Assembly: GCF_030385785.1 (NCBI RefSeq)
Contig: NZ_JAUEDK010000031.1
Location: forward strand, 1-55,100
DNA length: 55,100 bases
Reading direction: 5' to 3'
Source of the DNA: Crenobacter oryzisoli
Lineage (GTDB): Bacteria; Pseudomonadota; Gammaproteobacteria; Burkholderiales; Chromobacteriaceae
The position numbers and the translations under genes were made by a program. The notes below the pieces were generated by a model. The model was not told the origin of the DNA and did not search any database. It worked only from the letters and a program-made list of their open reading frames with translations. Shown here one piece after another: positions 17,983 through 26,556 of this stretch (within the stretch, counting starts at the first letter, position 1; every line of letters begins with the position of its first letter).

Positions 17983-19487
17983 AGTTCTCGATGTCCAGTG
18001 GCACAAGAGAAGGTCTGCCGGACATGACCCTGATCGTCGACACTTTCCAGCCTTACGTCGAACCCCCATAGCCGTGCAACATGGCGCAGCACTTCCTCGG
18101 CACTCTCCGGCTCGAGCGGCCGGCGGTTGTGCATGCTATGGCGCAAGGTCAGACTGCGGTCGCCGCGCACATTGACCGACCAGACCTGAATATTCGGCTC
18201 GCGCGAGCCGAGGTTGTACTGTTCGGCCAACAGCTGACGGATCTCGCGATAGCCTTCCTCGTCGTGAATCGCCTCGACCTCGAGCTTGTCGTCCTGATCG
18301 TCGTCGCGGATCGCGAAGAAGCGGAAATCGCGGATCAGCTTGGGTGACAGGTACTGTGAAATAAAGCTCTCGTCCTTGAAGTTCCGCATCGCGAACTCGA
18401 GTGCGTCGCGCCACGGCGTGCCGGCAATATCGGGAAACCATGCGCGATCCTCGTCAGTTGGCTCTTCGCAGACGCGACGGATGTCCTGATACATCGAGAA
18501 GCCCAGCGCATAGGGGTTGATGCCGCGGTACCACTGGGCGTTGACCGGTGGCTGGTACACCACATTGGTGTGGCTTTGCAGGAACTCCATCATGAAACCG
18601 TCGGTGACCAATTTCTTCTCGTACAGGCGGTTCAGGATGGTGTAGTGCCAGAACGTTGCCCAGCCCTCGTTCATCACTTGGGTCTGCCGTTGCGGGTAGA
18701 AGTACTGGGCAACTTTGCGCACAATCCGCACCACTTCACGCTGCCACGGCTCCAAGAATGGCGCCGACTTCTCGATGAAGTAGAGCAGGTTTTCCTGCGG
18801 TTCGGGCGGGAAACGCAAGGCAGCCTGGCCGCCATCACCTTTATCCCGTTTTGGGATGGTGCGCCACAGGTCGTTGACCTGCTGCTGCAGATAGTGCTCG
18901 CGCTCGGACTGGCGCGCCTGCTCCTTGGCCATCGACAGCTTCTGCGGCCGCTTGTAGCGGTCGACACCGTAGTTCATCAAGGCATGGCAGGAATCGAGCA
19001 GCTCTTCCACTGCGTCGATGCCGTAGCGCTCCTCGCACTGCGACAAGTATTTCTTCGCAAACACCAAGTAGTCGATGATCGCTGACGCGTCGGTCCAGGC
19101 CTTGAACAGGTAGTTGCCCTTGAAGAAGGAATTGTGACCGTAGGCGGCGTGGGCGGTGACCAGCGCCTGCATCGTCATGGAGTTTTCTTCCATCAGATAG
19201 GCGATGCAGGGGTTGGAGTTGATCACGATCTCATAGGCGAGCCCCATGTGACCGCGCTTGTAGCTCTTTTCGGTGGCGACGAAGTGCTTGCCGAACGACC
19301 AGTGGTGGTAATTGACCGGCATGCCGACAGACGAATAGGCATCCATCATCTGCTCGGCGGAGATCACCTCAAGCTGAATCGGGTAGACGTCGAGCTTGAA
19401 TTCATCGACCGCGATCTCACGTATCGCCCGCTCGTACTCGTCAATCAGTTCAAAGGTCCATTCGGACCCGGTAGAAATCGGCGTCAT
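17970..19487 (-). CDS. spoVR: SpoVR family protein (YcgB)
   Basis: 505 residues; ATG follows GGGGAC. It is the third gene of the prkA-yeaH-spoVR set, found across non-sporulating proteobacteria and linked to starvation and stress survival; biochemical function is unknown. Family segments include VGMPVNYHHWSFGKHF, LAYEIVINSNPCIAYLMEENSM, HAAYGHNSFFKGNYLF, VMNEGWATFWHY and GFSMYQDIRR. His and Glu residues in HAAYGHNSFF and NEGWATFWHY suggest a metal site. It begins 20 bp after the yeaH stop and overlaps the convergent ATPase gene at its 3' end. Confidence 0.95.
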   Translation of the reverse strand: MTPISTGSEWTFELIDEYERAIREIAVDEFKLDVYPIQLEVISAEQMMDAYSSVGMPVNYHHWSFGKHFVATEKSYKRGHMGLAYEIVINSNPCIAYLMEENSMTMQALVTAHAAYGHNSFFKGNYLFKAWTDASAIIDYLVFAKKYLSQCEERYGIDAVEELLDSCHALMNYGVDRYKRPQKLSMAKEQARQSEREHYLQQQVNDLWRTIPKRDKGDGGQAALRFPPEPQENLLYFIEKSAPFLEPWQREVVRIVRKVAQYFYPQRQTQVMNEGWATFWHYTILNRLYEKKLVTDGFMMEFLQSHTNVVYQPPVNAQWYRGINPYALGFSMYQDIRRVCEEPTDEDRAWFPDIAGTPWRDALEFAMRNFKDESFISQYLSPKLIRDFRFFAIRDDDQDDKLEVEAIHDEEGYREIRQLLAEQYNLGSREPNIQVWSVNVRGDRSLTLRHSMHNRRPLEPESAEEVLRHVARLWGFDVRLESVDDQGHVRQTFSCATGHRELQLS

Positions 19488-19507
19488 GACCGTCCCCTTC
19501 GCATGGA

Positions 19508-20782
19508 CTAACGAGTCGGCGTCGGCTGCCGTTTGAACAGCTCGCGGAACACCGGGTAGATGTCGCCCGCCGAATGGATTTTCTGCATCGCGAAATGGCG
19601 GTGCCGTTCCTGAACCTTCAGGTATTCGTACCAGAGGTTCTGCGGCTCGCCCTCGGTGATTTCGATATAGGCGTAGTACTGGCAGGCAGGCAGGACCGCT
19701 TCATCGAGGATGTGGGCACAGTTGGCCGAATCACTGTCCCAGTTGTCCCCATCCGATGCCTGCGCGGCGTAGACATTCCATACATCGCTTGGGTAGCGCT
19801 TGGCGAGAATCTCCTTCATCAGGTTGAGCGCCGATGAGACTACGGTACCACCCGACTCGCGCGAATGGAAAAAGTCGTGTTCGTTGACCTCGACCGCACT
19901 GGTGTGGTGGCGAATGAACACCAAGTCGATCTTTTCGTAATTGCGCTGCAGGAACAGGTACAACAGGATAAAGAAGCGCTTGGCCATGTCCTTCTTGGCC
20001 TCGTCCATCGAACCGGACACGTCCATCAGGCAGAACATCACTGCCTGGCTGGTCGGTTTGAGCTGTTTCACCCGGTTGTTGTAGCGCAGGTCGAACGGAT
20101 CGATGAAGGGGATGCTGCCCAGCCGCTCACGCAGAAAGTGCAGACGGCGACGGCGCTCGCGCACTTCGAAGCCGCTCTCTTCGTCGGACTCGAGAAGGGT
20201 GTCAAGCTCCTCTTCGGTCTTGTTGATCTCTTCCAGCGTCGGAGCCGCCATGGCGACGCGACGTGCCAAAGCCCCACGCAGCGAGCGCACGATATTGATA
20301 TTGGCCGGCGTACCGTCGTTGGTAAACCCGGCACGGACGCTCTTGAGCTCGTCGATGCCCATCAGCTGATTTTTGACCAGATTTGGCAAAGCCAGATCAT
20401 CGAAGAATACGTTCATGAATTCTTCGTGGCTCAGCTCGAAGGCAAAGTCATCCTCACCCTCGCCATCCTTGCTTGCCCGGCCGCCACCGCCGCTACCGGA
20501 GCCACCCTGAGGGCGACTGAAACGGTCCCCCTTGATGAACTCTTCGTTGCCCGGATGTATGTGATCCCAAACGCCGCCCTTCCCGTGGTGGAAGATCGGT
20601 TCGGCAATATCCTTCACCGGGATGGAGACCTTCTCTCCGCTCTCGATGTCGGTGATGCTGCGTCCCTTGATCGCCTTGGAGACCGCTTCCTTGATCTGCG
20701 CCTTGAAGCGACGCAGGAAACGCTCGCGGTTCACCGTGGATTTGTTCTTCCCGTTGAGACGCCGGTCTATGATGTGCGACAT
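19508..20782 (-). CDS. yeaH: YeaH/YhbH family protein (DUF444, vWA domain)
   Basis: 424 residues from ATG at 20782, preceded by GGCGAGGTGACC; a GTG two codons earlier is possible. DUF444 proteins act with the kinase PrkA in nitrogen starvation and stationary phase. A low-complexity Gly/Ser linker (about residue 95-110) follows the N-terminal region HGKGGVWDHIHPGN. The C-terminal half is a von Willebrand A-like fold with a MIDAS motif in MDVSGSMDEAKK and ESGGTVVSSAL for metal coordination. It probably forms an AAA+/vWA pair with PrkA. Confidence 0.95.
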   Translation of the reverse strand: MSHIIDRRLNGKNKSTVNRERFLRRFKAQIKEAVSKAIKGRSITDIESGEKVSIPVKDIAEPIFHHGKGGVWDHIHPGNEEFIKGDRFSRPQGGSGSGGGGRASKDGEGEDDFAFELSHEEFMNVFFDDLALPNLVKNQLMGIDELKSVRAGFTNDGTPANINIVRSLRGALARRVAMAAPTLEEINKTEEELDTLLESDEESGFEVRERRRRLHFLRERLGSIPFIDPFDLRYNNRVKQLKPTSQAVMFCLMDVSGSMDEAKKDMAKRFFILLYLFLQRNYEKIDLVFIRHHTSAVEVNEHDFFHSRESGGTVVSSALNLMKEILAKRYPSDVWNVYAAQASDGDNWDSDSANCAHILDEAVLPACQYYAYIEITEGEPQNLWYEYLKVQERHRHFAMQKIHSAGDIYPVFRELFKRQPTPTR

Positions 20783-20829
20783 GGTCACCTCGCCTTTGTC
20801 TGATTGCTCCCGTTACGGTCGAAGCCATC

Positions 20830-20857
20830 CGGCCAACTCCGGGCGGGGAGTTGGCCG
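20830..20857 (-). other. Strong hairpin between prkA and yeaH
   Basis: CGGCCAACTCC/GGAGTTGGCCG, an 11-bp perfect stem with a 6-nt loop, in the 114-bp prkA-yeaH gap. There is no T run in either direction. Such intercistronic hairpins often stabilise the upstream message. A similar CGGCCAA/TTGGCCG hairpin lies at 27688-27713. Confidence 0.55.
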
Positions 20858-20896
20858 AACGCTCTTGAGCGCGGCCTCGAGCCAAACGGGCGGGGG

Positions 20897-22825
20897 TCAG
20901 GAAGACTTTCTGACGCGCAAATACCATTCGCACAGCAGCCGCACCTGCTTCGGCGTATAGCCCTTCTCCACCATGCGATTGACAAAGTCCTCGTGCTTCT
21001 TCGAGTCGTCGACACTGGCCTTGGCATTGAACGAGATCACCGGCAGCAACTCTTCAGTATTCGAGAACATTTTCTTCTCGATGACCGTGCGCAGTTTCTC
21101 GTAGCTGGTCCAAGCGGGGTTCTTGCCTGCATTATTGGCCCGCGCGCGCAGCACGAAGTTGACGATCTCGTTTCGGAAGTCCTTCGGATTGGAAATACCC
21201 GCGGGCTTCTCGATTTTCTCCAGCTCAGCATTCAGCGCCGTGCGGTCGAAGATTTCACCGGTGTCCTGATCGCGATATTCCTGATCCTGTATCCAGTAGT
21301 CGGCAAAGGTCACATAGCGGTCGAAGATGTTCTGACCGTACTCTGAGTAGCTTTCAAGATAGGCCGTCTGGATTTCCTTGCCGATGAAATCAACGTACTT
21401 CGGTGCCAGGTATTCCTTGATGAAGGTCAGGTATTTCTGCTCGGCCTCCTGCGGAAACTGCTCCCGTTCGACCTGTTGTTCGAGCACGTACAACAGATGC
21501 ACCGGGTTGGCCGCCACCTCGCTATGGTCGAAGTTGAACACCTTGGACAGGATCTTGTAGGCGAAGCGGGTCGACAGGCCGCTCATACCCTCGTCCACCC
21601 CGGCAAAATCGCGGTACTCCTGAATCGACTTGGCCTTCGGATCGGTGTCCTTGAGGTTTTCTCCATCGTAGACCTGCATCTTGCTATAGATGCTCGAGTT
21701 TTCGGGCTCTTTAATCCGCGACAGGACGGCAAATTGCGCCATCATTTTCAGCGTTCCAGGAGCGCACGGTGCGTGAGCCAAGGACGAGTTGCGGATCAGC
21801 TTGTCGTAAATGCGGATTTCGTCAGACACGCGTAGGCAATACGGCACCTTGACGATGTAGATACGGTCGAGGAAGGCCTCATTATTCTTGTTGTTTTTGA
21901 ACTGCTTCCATTCGGATTCGTTCGAGTGAGCAAGGATGATGCCCTCGAACGGAATCGCGCCAAAGCCTTCCGTTCCCTTGAAGTTGCCTTCTTGGGTCGC
22001 GGTCAAGAGCGGGTGCAGCACCTTGATCGGCGCCTTGAACATTTCGACGAATTCGAGCAGACCCTGGTTGGCGAGGCACAGACCGCCGGAGTAGCTGTAG
22101 GCGTCCGGGTCGTCCTGCGCATATTTTTCCAGCTTGCGAATATCGACCTTGCCGACTAGCGAGCTGATGTCCTGGTTGTTCTCGTCACCTGGTTCGGTCT
22201 TGGACACGGCGATCTGCTTGAGCACCGACGGATAGCGTTTCACCACGCGGAACTGGCTGATGTCGCCGTTGAACTCCTGCAGCCGTTTCGCCACCCACGG
22301 GCTGGGGATGGCACGCAGGTAGCGACGCGGAATGCCATATTCCTCTTCGAGGATGCTGCCGTCCTCATCATGGTGGAACAGGCACAGCGGTGAGTCGTTG
22401 ACCGGGCTGCCTTTCAGGCAATAGAACGGCACCCGCTCCATCAACTCCTTGAGCTTTTCGGCTATCGACGATTTACCGCCACCGACCGGACCGAGCAGAT
22501 AGAGAATCTGTTTCTTTTCCTCGAGGCCTTGGGCGGCGTGGCGGAAGAACGCCACCACCTGCTCGATTACCTCCTCGGTGCCGTAGAACTCGCGAAAGGC
22601 CGGGTAAACCTTTATGACCTTATTAGAGAAGAGCCGGGACAAGCGCGGATCATGCCGGGTGTCGATAAGCTCGGGCTCACCGATCGCCATCAACATGCGT
22701 TCGGCCGCCGTGGCATAGGCTGCCGACTCGCGTTTGCACAGTTCCAGATATTCTTGGACGGTGAGCTCTTCTTCGCGGGTACGGTCGTAGCGGGCGGAGT
22801 AGTGGCTGAAGATATCCGATTGCAT
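20897..22825 (-). CDS. prkA: PrkA/YeaG AAA+ serine protein kinase
   Basis: 642 residues, typical length; ATG follows AGGAGG. The AAA_PrkA domain holds Walker A LGPVGGGKSS (111-120) and Walker B-like FEGIILAHSNESEW. The C-terminal PrkA kinase domain carries the conserved RVSDEIRIYDKLI and GMSGLSTRFAYKILS segments. In E. coli YeaG autophosphorylates and is needed for survival of nitrogen starvation. It is the first gene of prkA-yeaH-spoVR. A candidate sigma54 promoter lies 30 bp upstream of the start. Confidence 0.96.
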   Translation of the reverse strand: MQSDIFSHYSARYDRTREEELTVQEYLELCKRESAAYATAAERMLMAIGEPELIDTRHDPRLSRLFSNKVIKVYPAFREFYGTEEVIEQVVAFFRHAAQGLEEKKQILYLLGPVGGGKSSIAEKLKELMERVPFYCLKGSPVNDSPLCLFHHDEDGSILEEEYGIPRRYLRAIPSPWVAKRLQEFNGDISQFRVVKRYPSVLKQIAVSKTEPGDENNQDISSLVGKVDIRKLEKYAQDDPDAYSYSGGLCLANQGLLEFVEMFKAPIKVLHPLLTATQEGNFKGTEGFGAIPFEGIILAHSNESEWKQFKNNKNNEAFLDRIYIVKVPYCLRVSDEIRIYDKLIRNSSLAHAPCAPGTLKMMAQFAVLSRIKEPENSSIYSKMQVYDGENLKDTDPKAKSIQEYRDFAGVDEGMSGLSTRFAYKILSKVFNFDHSEVAANPVHLLYVLEQQVEREQFPQEAEQKYLTFIKEYLAPKYVDFIGKEIQTAYLESYSEYGQNIFDRYVTFADYWIQDQEYRDQDTGEIFDRTALNAELEKIEKPAGISNPKDFRNEIVNFVLRARANNAGKNPAWTSYEKLRTVIEKKMFSNTEELLPVISFNAKASVDDSKKHEDFVNRMVEKGYTPKQVRLLCEWYLRVRKSS

Positions 22826-22854
22826 GGCTCGCCTCCTGGCTCATACAGGGGAGC

Positions 22855-22869
22855 GCACGAGTTGCGCCA
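22855..22869 (-). promoter_or_regulatory. Candidate sigma54 promoter for prkA-yeaH-spoVR
   Basis: On the minus strand, TGGCGCAACTCGTGC has the invariant GG and GC dinucleotides separated by 10 bp, as in the sigma54 consensus TGGCAC-N5-TTGC. The start site would lie about 12 bp downstream, giving a roughly 20-nt leader that contains the AGGAGG ribosome site. Sigma54 control of the orthologous E. coli operon is known. No NtrC site was identified, so this is a motif-level call. Confidence 0.45.
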
Positions 22870-23026
22870 CGCATCTCGCGATCCCCTTGTTGATTTAGAG
22901 TGTTTACTACTGTGGCGGTTCTTCTTTAGTTTGGGTATAGCACACAGCCCCTCCATGCCAACGGCAATCCACAAAAAAATTCGTGGGTTCAAAATGCCGT
23001 GGCGTGACAGGGAAAAAACCTTGCGA

Positions 23027-23344
23027 TCAGGGTTCTCTCTCGACGATCGTCGCGCCTATTTCATACAGTAGACCGCTGACGATTTCGCTGCAGCGGCGCA
23101 CTTCAATATCCAGGTAAAACGGCTGAATCAATTCTCCCGCGCTCGGCAACGGCAACAGTACGACGCTGAGACGCTCACCCTGCTGCGGTACATATGATGA
23201 GCGCAAGGCGATGCCATCGACCGACAGATCGACGCAGTGGCCGTAGGTCGTCTCCCCGCTGACTTGCGACTTGATCCTGGCCTTGCAACCAAGCGGGATA
23301 CGACGCGATGACCGCAGTTCACGCGGCAAGAAGGAGTAATTCAC
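23027..23344 (-). CDS. PilZ domain protein (c-di-GMP receptor candidate)
   Basis: 105 residues, a single PilZ domain. The two ligand motifs are visible: the arginine cluster RSSRRIPLGCKARI near the N-terminus (RxxxR type) and DLSVDGIAL (D/NxSxxG) about 25 residues later. The start overlaps the nudix stop codon by 4 bp, so the two proteins are translationally coupled. The target of the protein is unknown. It could link cyclic di-GMP to motility or surface polysaccharide. Confidence 0.85.
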   Translation of the reverse strand: MNYSFLPRELRSSRRIPLGCKARIKSQVSGETTYGHCVDLSVDGIALRSSYVPQQGERLSVVLLPLPSAGELIQPFYLDIEVRRCSEIVSGLLYEIGATIVEREP

Positions 23345-23889
23345 CTTTTGAGCGAGCCCGAGAGATATGCTGTTAACCAGTGTAGGCCAACAATTGTCTT
23401 GCTGTCGGTGATTCTCCCGTCCAGTGACATAGTCAGCACTTCTGACAACGGCATCGTCAACACCTCCAGGAACTCGCCATCGTCCAGTTGGCGCTCGGTC
23501 TGGGTTAATTGCTCGGCAAGGTAGTAGTGGATCACCTCGTTGGAGTAACCGATGCAGGGGTGAGCGGTGCCGAGGAAGGTCCAGCGCTCTGCCTGGAAGC
23601 CGGTTTCCTCGAATAGCTCGCGCTCGCCTGTGACGGCAGGGTCCTCATCTGGGTCGATTTTGCCTGCAGGAATCTCGATGAACTCCTGGCCGACCGGGTA
23701 GCGGTACTGACGCTCCATCACCAGCTGGCGGTCTTCGGTCAGTGCCAGCACCGCCACTGCACCTGGATGCAATAGAAATTCACGCTCGGTGCGCTGGCCG
23801 TCTGGCAGGCGCACGGTGTCGCGGCGAAGGGTGAGAAATTTGCCACGGAAGGAGACGGTTTCCTCGAGCGGGGTTTCGACTAGCTCCAC
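23341..23889 (-). CDS. nudF: Nudix hydrolase, ADP-ribose pyrophosphatase type
   Basis: 182 residues with GTG start at 23889 after AAGGAAA. The nudix box GKIDPDEDPAVTGERELFEETGF matches GX5EX7REUXEEXGU exactly, with the catalytic glutamates present. The segments QYRYPVGQEFIEIPAG and GYSNEVIHYYLAEQL are characteristic of ADP-ribose pyrophosphatases, which split ADP-ribose to AMP and ribose-5-phosphate. It overlaps the downstream PilZ gene by ATGA. The exact substrate is inferred from family similarity. Confidence 0.9.
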   Translation of the reverse strand: MELVETPLEETVSFRGKFLTLRRDTVRLPDGQRTEREFLLHPGAVAVLALTEDRQLVMERQYRYPVGQEFIEIPAGKIDPDEDPAVTGERELFEETGFQAERWTFLGTAHPCIGYSNEVIHYYLAEQLTQTERQLDDGEFLEVLTMPLSEVLTMSLDGRITDSKTIVGLHWLTAYLSGSLKR

Positions 23890-24007
23890 AGGTTTCCTTT
23901 CTAAAACAGATTAATAGCGCCCGGCTGGGCTGTTTGGCCAAGGTCGATATTGCATGACAACAATCGCACTACCTCTCAACTTTACCTTGCCAAAACCGGG
24001 CAAATAA

Positions 24008-24027
24008 TTTAAACAAACGTTTGAATA
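24008..24027. promoter_or_regulatory. Fatty-acid-type TetR operator upstream of the acyl-CoA dehydrogenase
   Basis: TTTAAACAAACGTTTGAATA contains the perfect 10-bp palindrome CAAACGTTTG, similar to operators of the TetR-type fatty acid regulators (PsrA/FadP-like) of proteobacteria. It lies about 80 bp before the dehydrogenase gene, in an otherwise G+C-rich stretch. The regulator is not encoded in the window. Confidence 0.55.
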
Positions 24028-24107
24028 GCAAGCCGGTTGCCGCGTAGGCGGCTGGCACCTTACACCCGGGTCGTGTCCTCACGGCCGCTACAAACGGAGA
24101 TTTCAGC

Positions 24108-25892
24108 ATGCCTGCCTACACCGCCCCGCTGCGTGACTTTGCCTTCGTGCTCAACGAGCTGATCAAGGTCCAGGAGGTCGTCCCTACGCTACCCGGGTAC
24201 GGCGATGCCACCGAAGATGTCTATGCCTCCTACCTGGAGGCGGCAGCCAAGTTCTGCGAAAGCGAGCTCGCTCCGATCAATCGCAGTGGCGACGAGGCCG
24301 GCTGCACTTTCAATCCGGCCGACCATAGTGTGACCACGCCAGTAGGGTTTGCCGCAGCTTATCAGCAATACTGCGAGCTGGGCTTCCCCGGCCTAGATTG
24401 CGACCCAGCCTACGGTGGCCAGGGCATGCCGAAGACGCTGGCGTTCCCGGTGATGGAAATGCTGACCTCGAGCAACGTGGCCTGGTCGATGTACCCCGGT
24501 CTGTCGCACGGCGCCTACTCGGCGATTCATGCCCACGGCACCGCCGAGCAGAAAGACACCTATCTGCCTAAGCTGGTTTCCGGCGAGTGGACCGGCACCA
24601 TGTGTCTGACCGAACCGCACTGCGGCACCGACCTGGGGCTGCTCAAGACCAAGGCGGAGCCGAACGGCGATGGTAGCTACGCGATTAGCGGTACCAAGAT
24701 CTTCATCTCGGCCGGTGAGCACGACCTGGCCGACAACATTATCCACCTGGTGCTGGCACGCCTGCCGGATGCACCGAAGGACGTGAAAGGCATCTCGCTG
24801 TTCATCGTGCCGAAGTTCCACGCCGACGGTAGCCGCAACGGTGTGTTCTGCGGCAGCCTGGAACACAAGATGGGTATCAAGGCCAACGCCACCGCAGTGA
24901 TGAACTTCGACGGCGCCAAGGGCTACCTGATCGGCGAGCCGAACAAGGGACTGGCCTGCATGTTCACCATGATGAACGCGGCGCGCCTGGGCTGCGGCAT
25001 GCAGGGCCTAGGCTTGGGTGAGGCATCGTTCCAGGGCGCGCTGACCTATGCCAAGGAACGCCTGCAGATGCGCGCTGCCAGTGGTCCGGCCTGCCCGGAC
25101 AAGGCAGCCGACCCGATCATCGTCCACCCGGACGTGCGCCGCATGCTGCTGACCCAGAAGGCCTACACCGAGGCTGGCCGTGCGCTGACCGCTTTCCTGG
25201 CGCTGCAGCTGGACATCGAGGAGAAGCACCCGGATGCCGACCATCAGAAAGAAGCGGCCGACCTGGTCGCCCTGCTCACTCCGGTGGCCAAGGCGTTCAT
25301 GACTGACAACGGCTACATCGCCACCAATATGGGCATGCAGGTGTTCGGCGGCCACGGTTTCATCCGCGAATGGGGCATGGAGCAGCTGGTGCGCGACTGC
25401 CGCATCTCGCAGATCTACGAAGGCACCAACGGCATCCAGGCGCTCGACCTGATCGGCCGCAAGGTGCTGCTCGACCAGGGCCAGAAGCTGCGCAAGTTCA
25501 GCGGCCAGATCGTGACATTCTGCAAGGCGCAGGAGGGCGACGAGCGGATGCGCGAATTCGTTGAGCCGCTGATGAAGCTCTTGAAGGACACCGGCGAGCT
25601 GACCATGCACATTGGCATGGCGGCGATGAAGAACCGCGACGAGGCCGCCGCGGCCGCCACCGACTACCTGCGTGTGATCGGCCATGTGACCTACGCCTGG
25701 CTGTGGGCGCGAATGGCCAAGGTAGCCTTCGAGCAGGGCGACGGTGCCGAGCCGTTCTACCAAGCCAAGATCACCACCGCGCGTTTCTACTTCGCGAAAC
25801 TTCTGCCGGAGGTGCACGGTCTGATCGCCAGCATCAAGTCGGGCGCCGTCCCGCTGATGTCATTGGACGCCGAACACTTCATCTTCCAGTAA
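24108..25892 (+). CDS. Acyl-CoA dehydrogenase, long form with C-terminal domain
   Basis: 594 residues, longer than the roughly 385-aa classical enzymes and of the type with an additional C-terminal helical domain (DmdC/FadE-like). It performs FAD-dependent alpha,beta-desaturation of acyl-CoA, the first step of beta-oxidation. Signatures are MCLTEPHCGTDLG (FAD-binding loop), KIFISAGEHD, VFGGHGFIREWGMEQLVRD and the catalytic-loop YEGTNGIQALDLIGRKV around residue 440. Residues about 460-594 form the extra domain. A CAAACGTTTG operator lies upstream and a strong terminator downstream, so it is monocistronic. Chain-length preference is unknown. Confidence 0.93.
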   Translation: MPAYTAPLRDFAFVLNELIKVQEVVPTLPGYGDATEDVYASYLEAAAKFCESELAPINRSGDEAGCTFNPADHSVTTPVGFAAAYQQYCELGFPGLDCDPAYGGQGMPKTLAFPVMEMLTSSNVAWSMYPGLSHGAYSAIHAHGTAEQKDTYLPKLVSGEWTGTMCLTEPHCGTDLGLLKTKAEPNGDGSYAISGTKIFISAGEHDLADNIIHLVLARLPDAPKDVKGISLFIVPKFHADGSRNGVFCGSLEHKMGIKANATAVMNFDGAKGYLIGEPNKGLACMFTMMNAARLGCGMQGLGLGEASFQGALTYAKERLQMRAASGPACPDKAADPIIVHPDVRRMLLTQKAYTEAGRALTAFLALQLDIEEKHPDADHQKEAADLVALLTPVAKAFMTDNGYIATNMGMQVFGGHGFIREWGMEQLVRDCRISQIYEGTNGIQALDLIGRKVLLDQGQKLRKFSGQIVTFCKAQEGDERMREFVEPLMKLLKDTGELTMHIGMAAMKNRDEAAAAATDYLRVIGHVTYAWLWARMAKVAFEQGDGAEPFYQAKITTARFYFAKLLPEVHGLIASIKSGAVPLMSLDAEHFIFQ

Positions 25893-25913
25893 CAAAAACT
25901 GGAAATAATTTCC

Positions 25914-25941
25914 AAAGCGGCCGGTTGGCCGCTTTATTTTT
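25914..25941 (+). terminator. Intrinsic terminator after the acyl-CoA dehydrogenase gene
   Basis: AAAGCGGCC-GGTT-GGCCGCTTT, a 9-bp stem, followed by ATTTTTG. Confidence 0.9.
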
Positions 25942-26040
25942 GCACAAAGATATTGATAAAACTCGGGACCGCGTAGCAGAATGATCCGATCGGCATAAGA
26001 CCGAGTGTGCAAAGACACACAAAATACAAAGGAGACAACA

Positions 26041-26475
26041 ATGGAAATCCGCAGCGCAACCCTGGCAGACACCTCCCTCCTCAACCGCTGGACCCGCCAG
26101 CTGCAAGAGGAGCAGGGTCGTAGCCCCTCCTTGGACGAACTGCTGGCGATCCTGCAGCGCCAGACTCTTCTGCACGACAGCGACTGCCGCCTGTATATTT
26201 TCCGCGATGCGGAAGGCGATCTCGGATATGCATTGGTTCGCGAAGAGGGGGAAGAGTTGGTACTGCAACCGTTCTTCATTGCACCGGAACGCCGCCGTCG
26301 CGGCCACGGCCGTACCGCGTTCAACCTGCTACGCAAACAATTGCCACGCAACCGCAAGCTGACAGTGACGGTGATGTCGCGCAATACTGGTGGAATGTGT
26401 TTCTGGAAACGGATCGGCTTTGCCGATTATGCGGTCAATCTGCAGATTCAGCCGACGCTGCCCTGCGCAGCCTGA
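26041..26475 (+). CDS. GNAT-family N-acetyltransferase
   Basis: 144 residues from ATG at 26041, which has a good AAAGGAG site 6 bp upstream; an earlier in-frame codon at 26005 lacks one. The GNAT acetyl-CoA loop is seen in FFIAPERRRRGHGRTAFNLL (R-x-x-G-x-G/A), and MCFWKRIGFADYA forms the C-terminal motif B. The substrate is unknown. The gene stands alone between two terminators. Confidence 0.85.
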   Translation: MEIRSATLADTSLLNRWTRQLQEEQGRSPSLDELLAILQRQTLLHDSDCRLYIFRDAEGDLGYALVREEGEELVLQPFFIAPERRRRGHGRTAFNLLRKQLPRNRKLTVTVMSRNTGGMCFWKRIGFADYAVNLQIQPTLPCAA

Positions 26476-26511
26476 GTCTCCGTTCGGCCAGCCCCAAGGG
26501 TGGTCGAAAAC

Positions 26512-26539
26512 AAAAAACCCACGCTGGCGTGGGTTTTTT
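26512..26539. terminator. Bidirectional terminator between the convergent GNAT and UPF0149 genes
   Basis: AAAAAACCCACGC-TG-GCGTGGGTTTTTT, a 7-bp GC-rich core with A and T tracts on the two sides, so it works on both strands. Confidence 0.9.
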
Positions 26540-26556
26540 CATTCCGGTCAGCCGGT

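Noticed and set aside
17970-19487. Sporulation function for SpoVR
   Set aside because: The family is widespread in non-sporulating bacteria and here belongs to the prkA-yeaH-spoVR stress operon. There are no other sporulation genes.
22935-22960. Sigma54-like TGGCATGGAGGGGCTG upstream of prkA
   Set aside because: The GG-GC spacing is one base short of the obligatory 10, and it would give a leader over 100 nt. The site at 22855-22869 has correct spacing.
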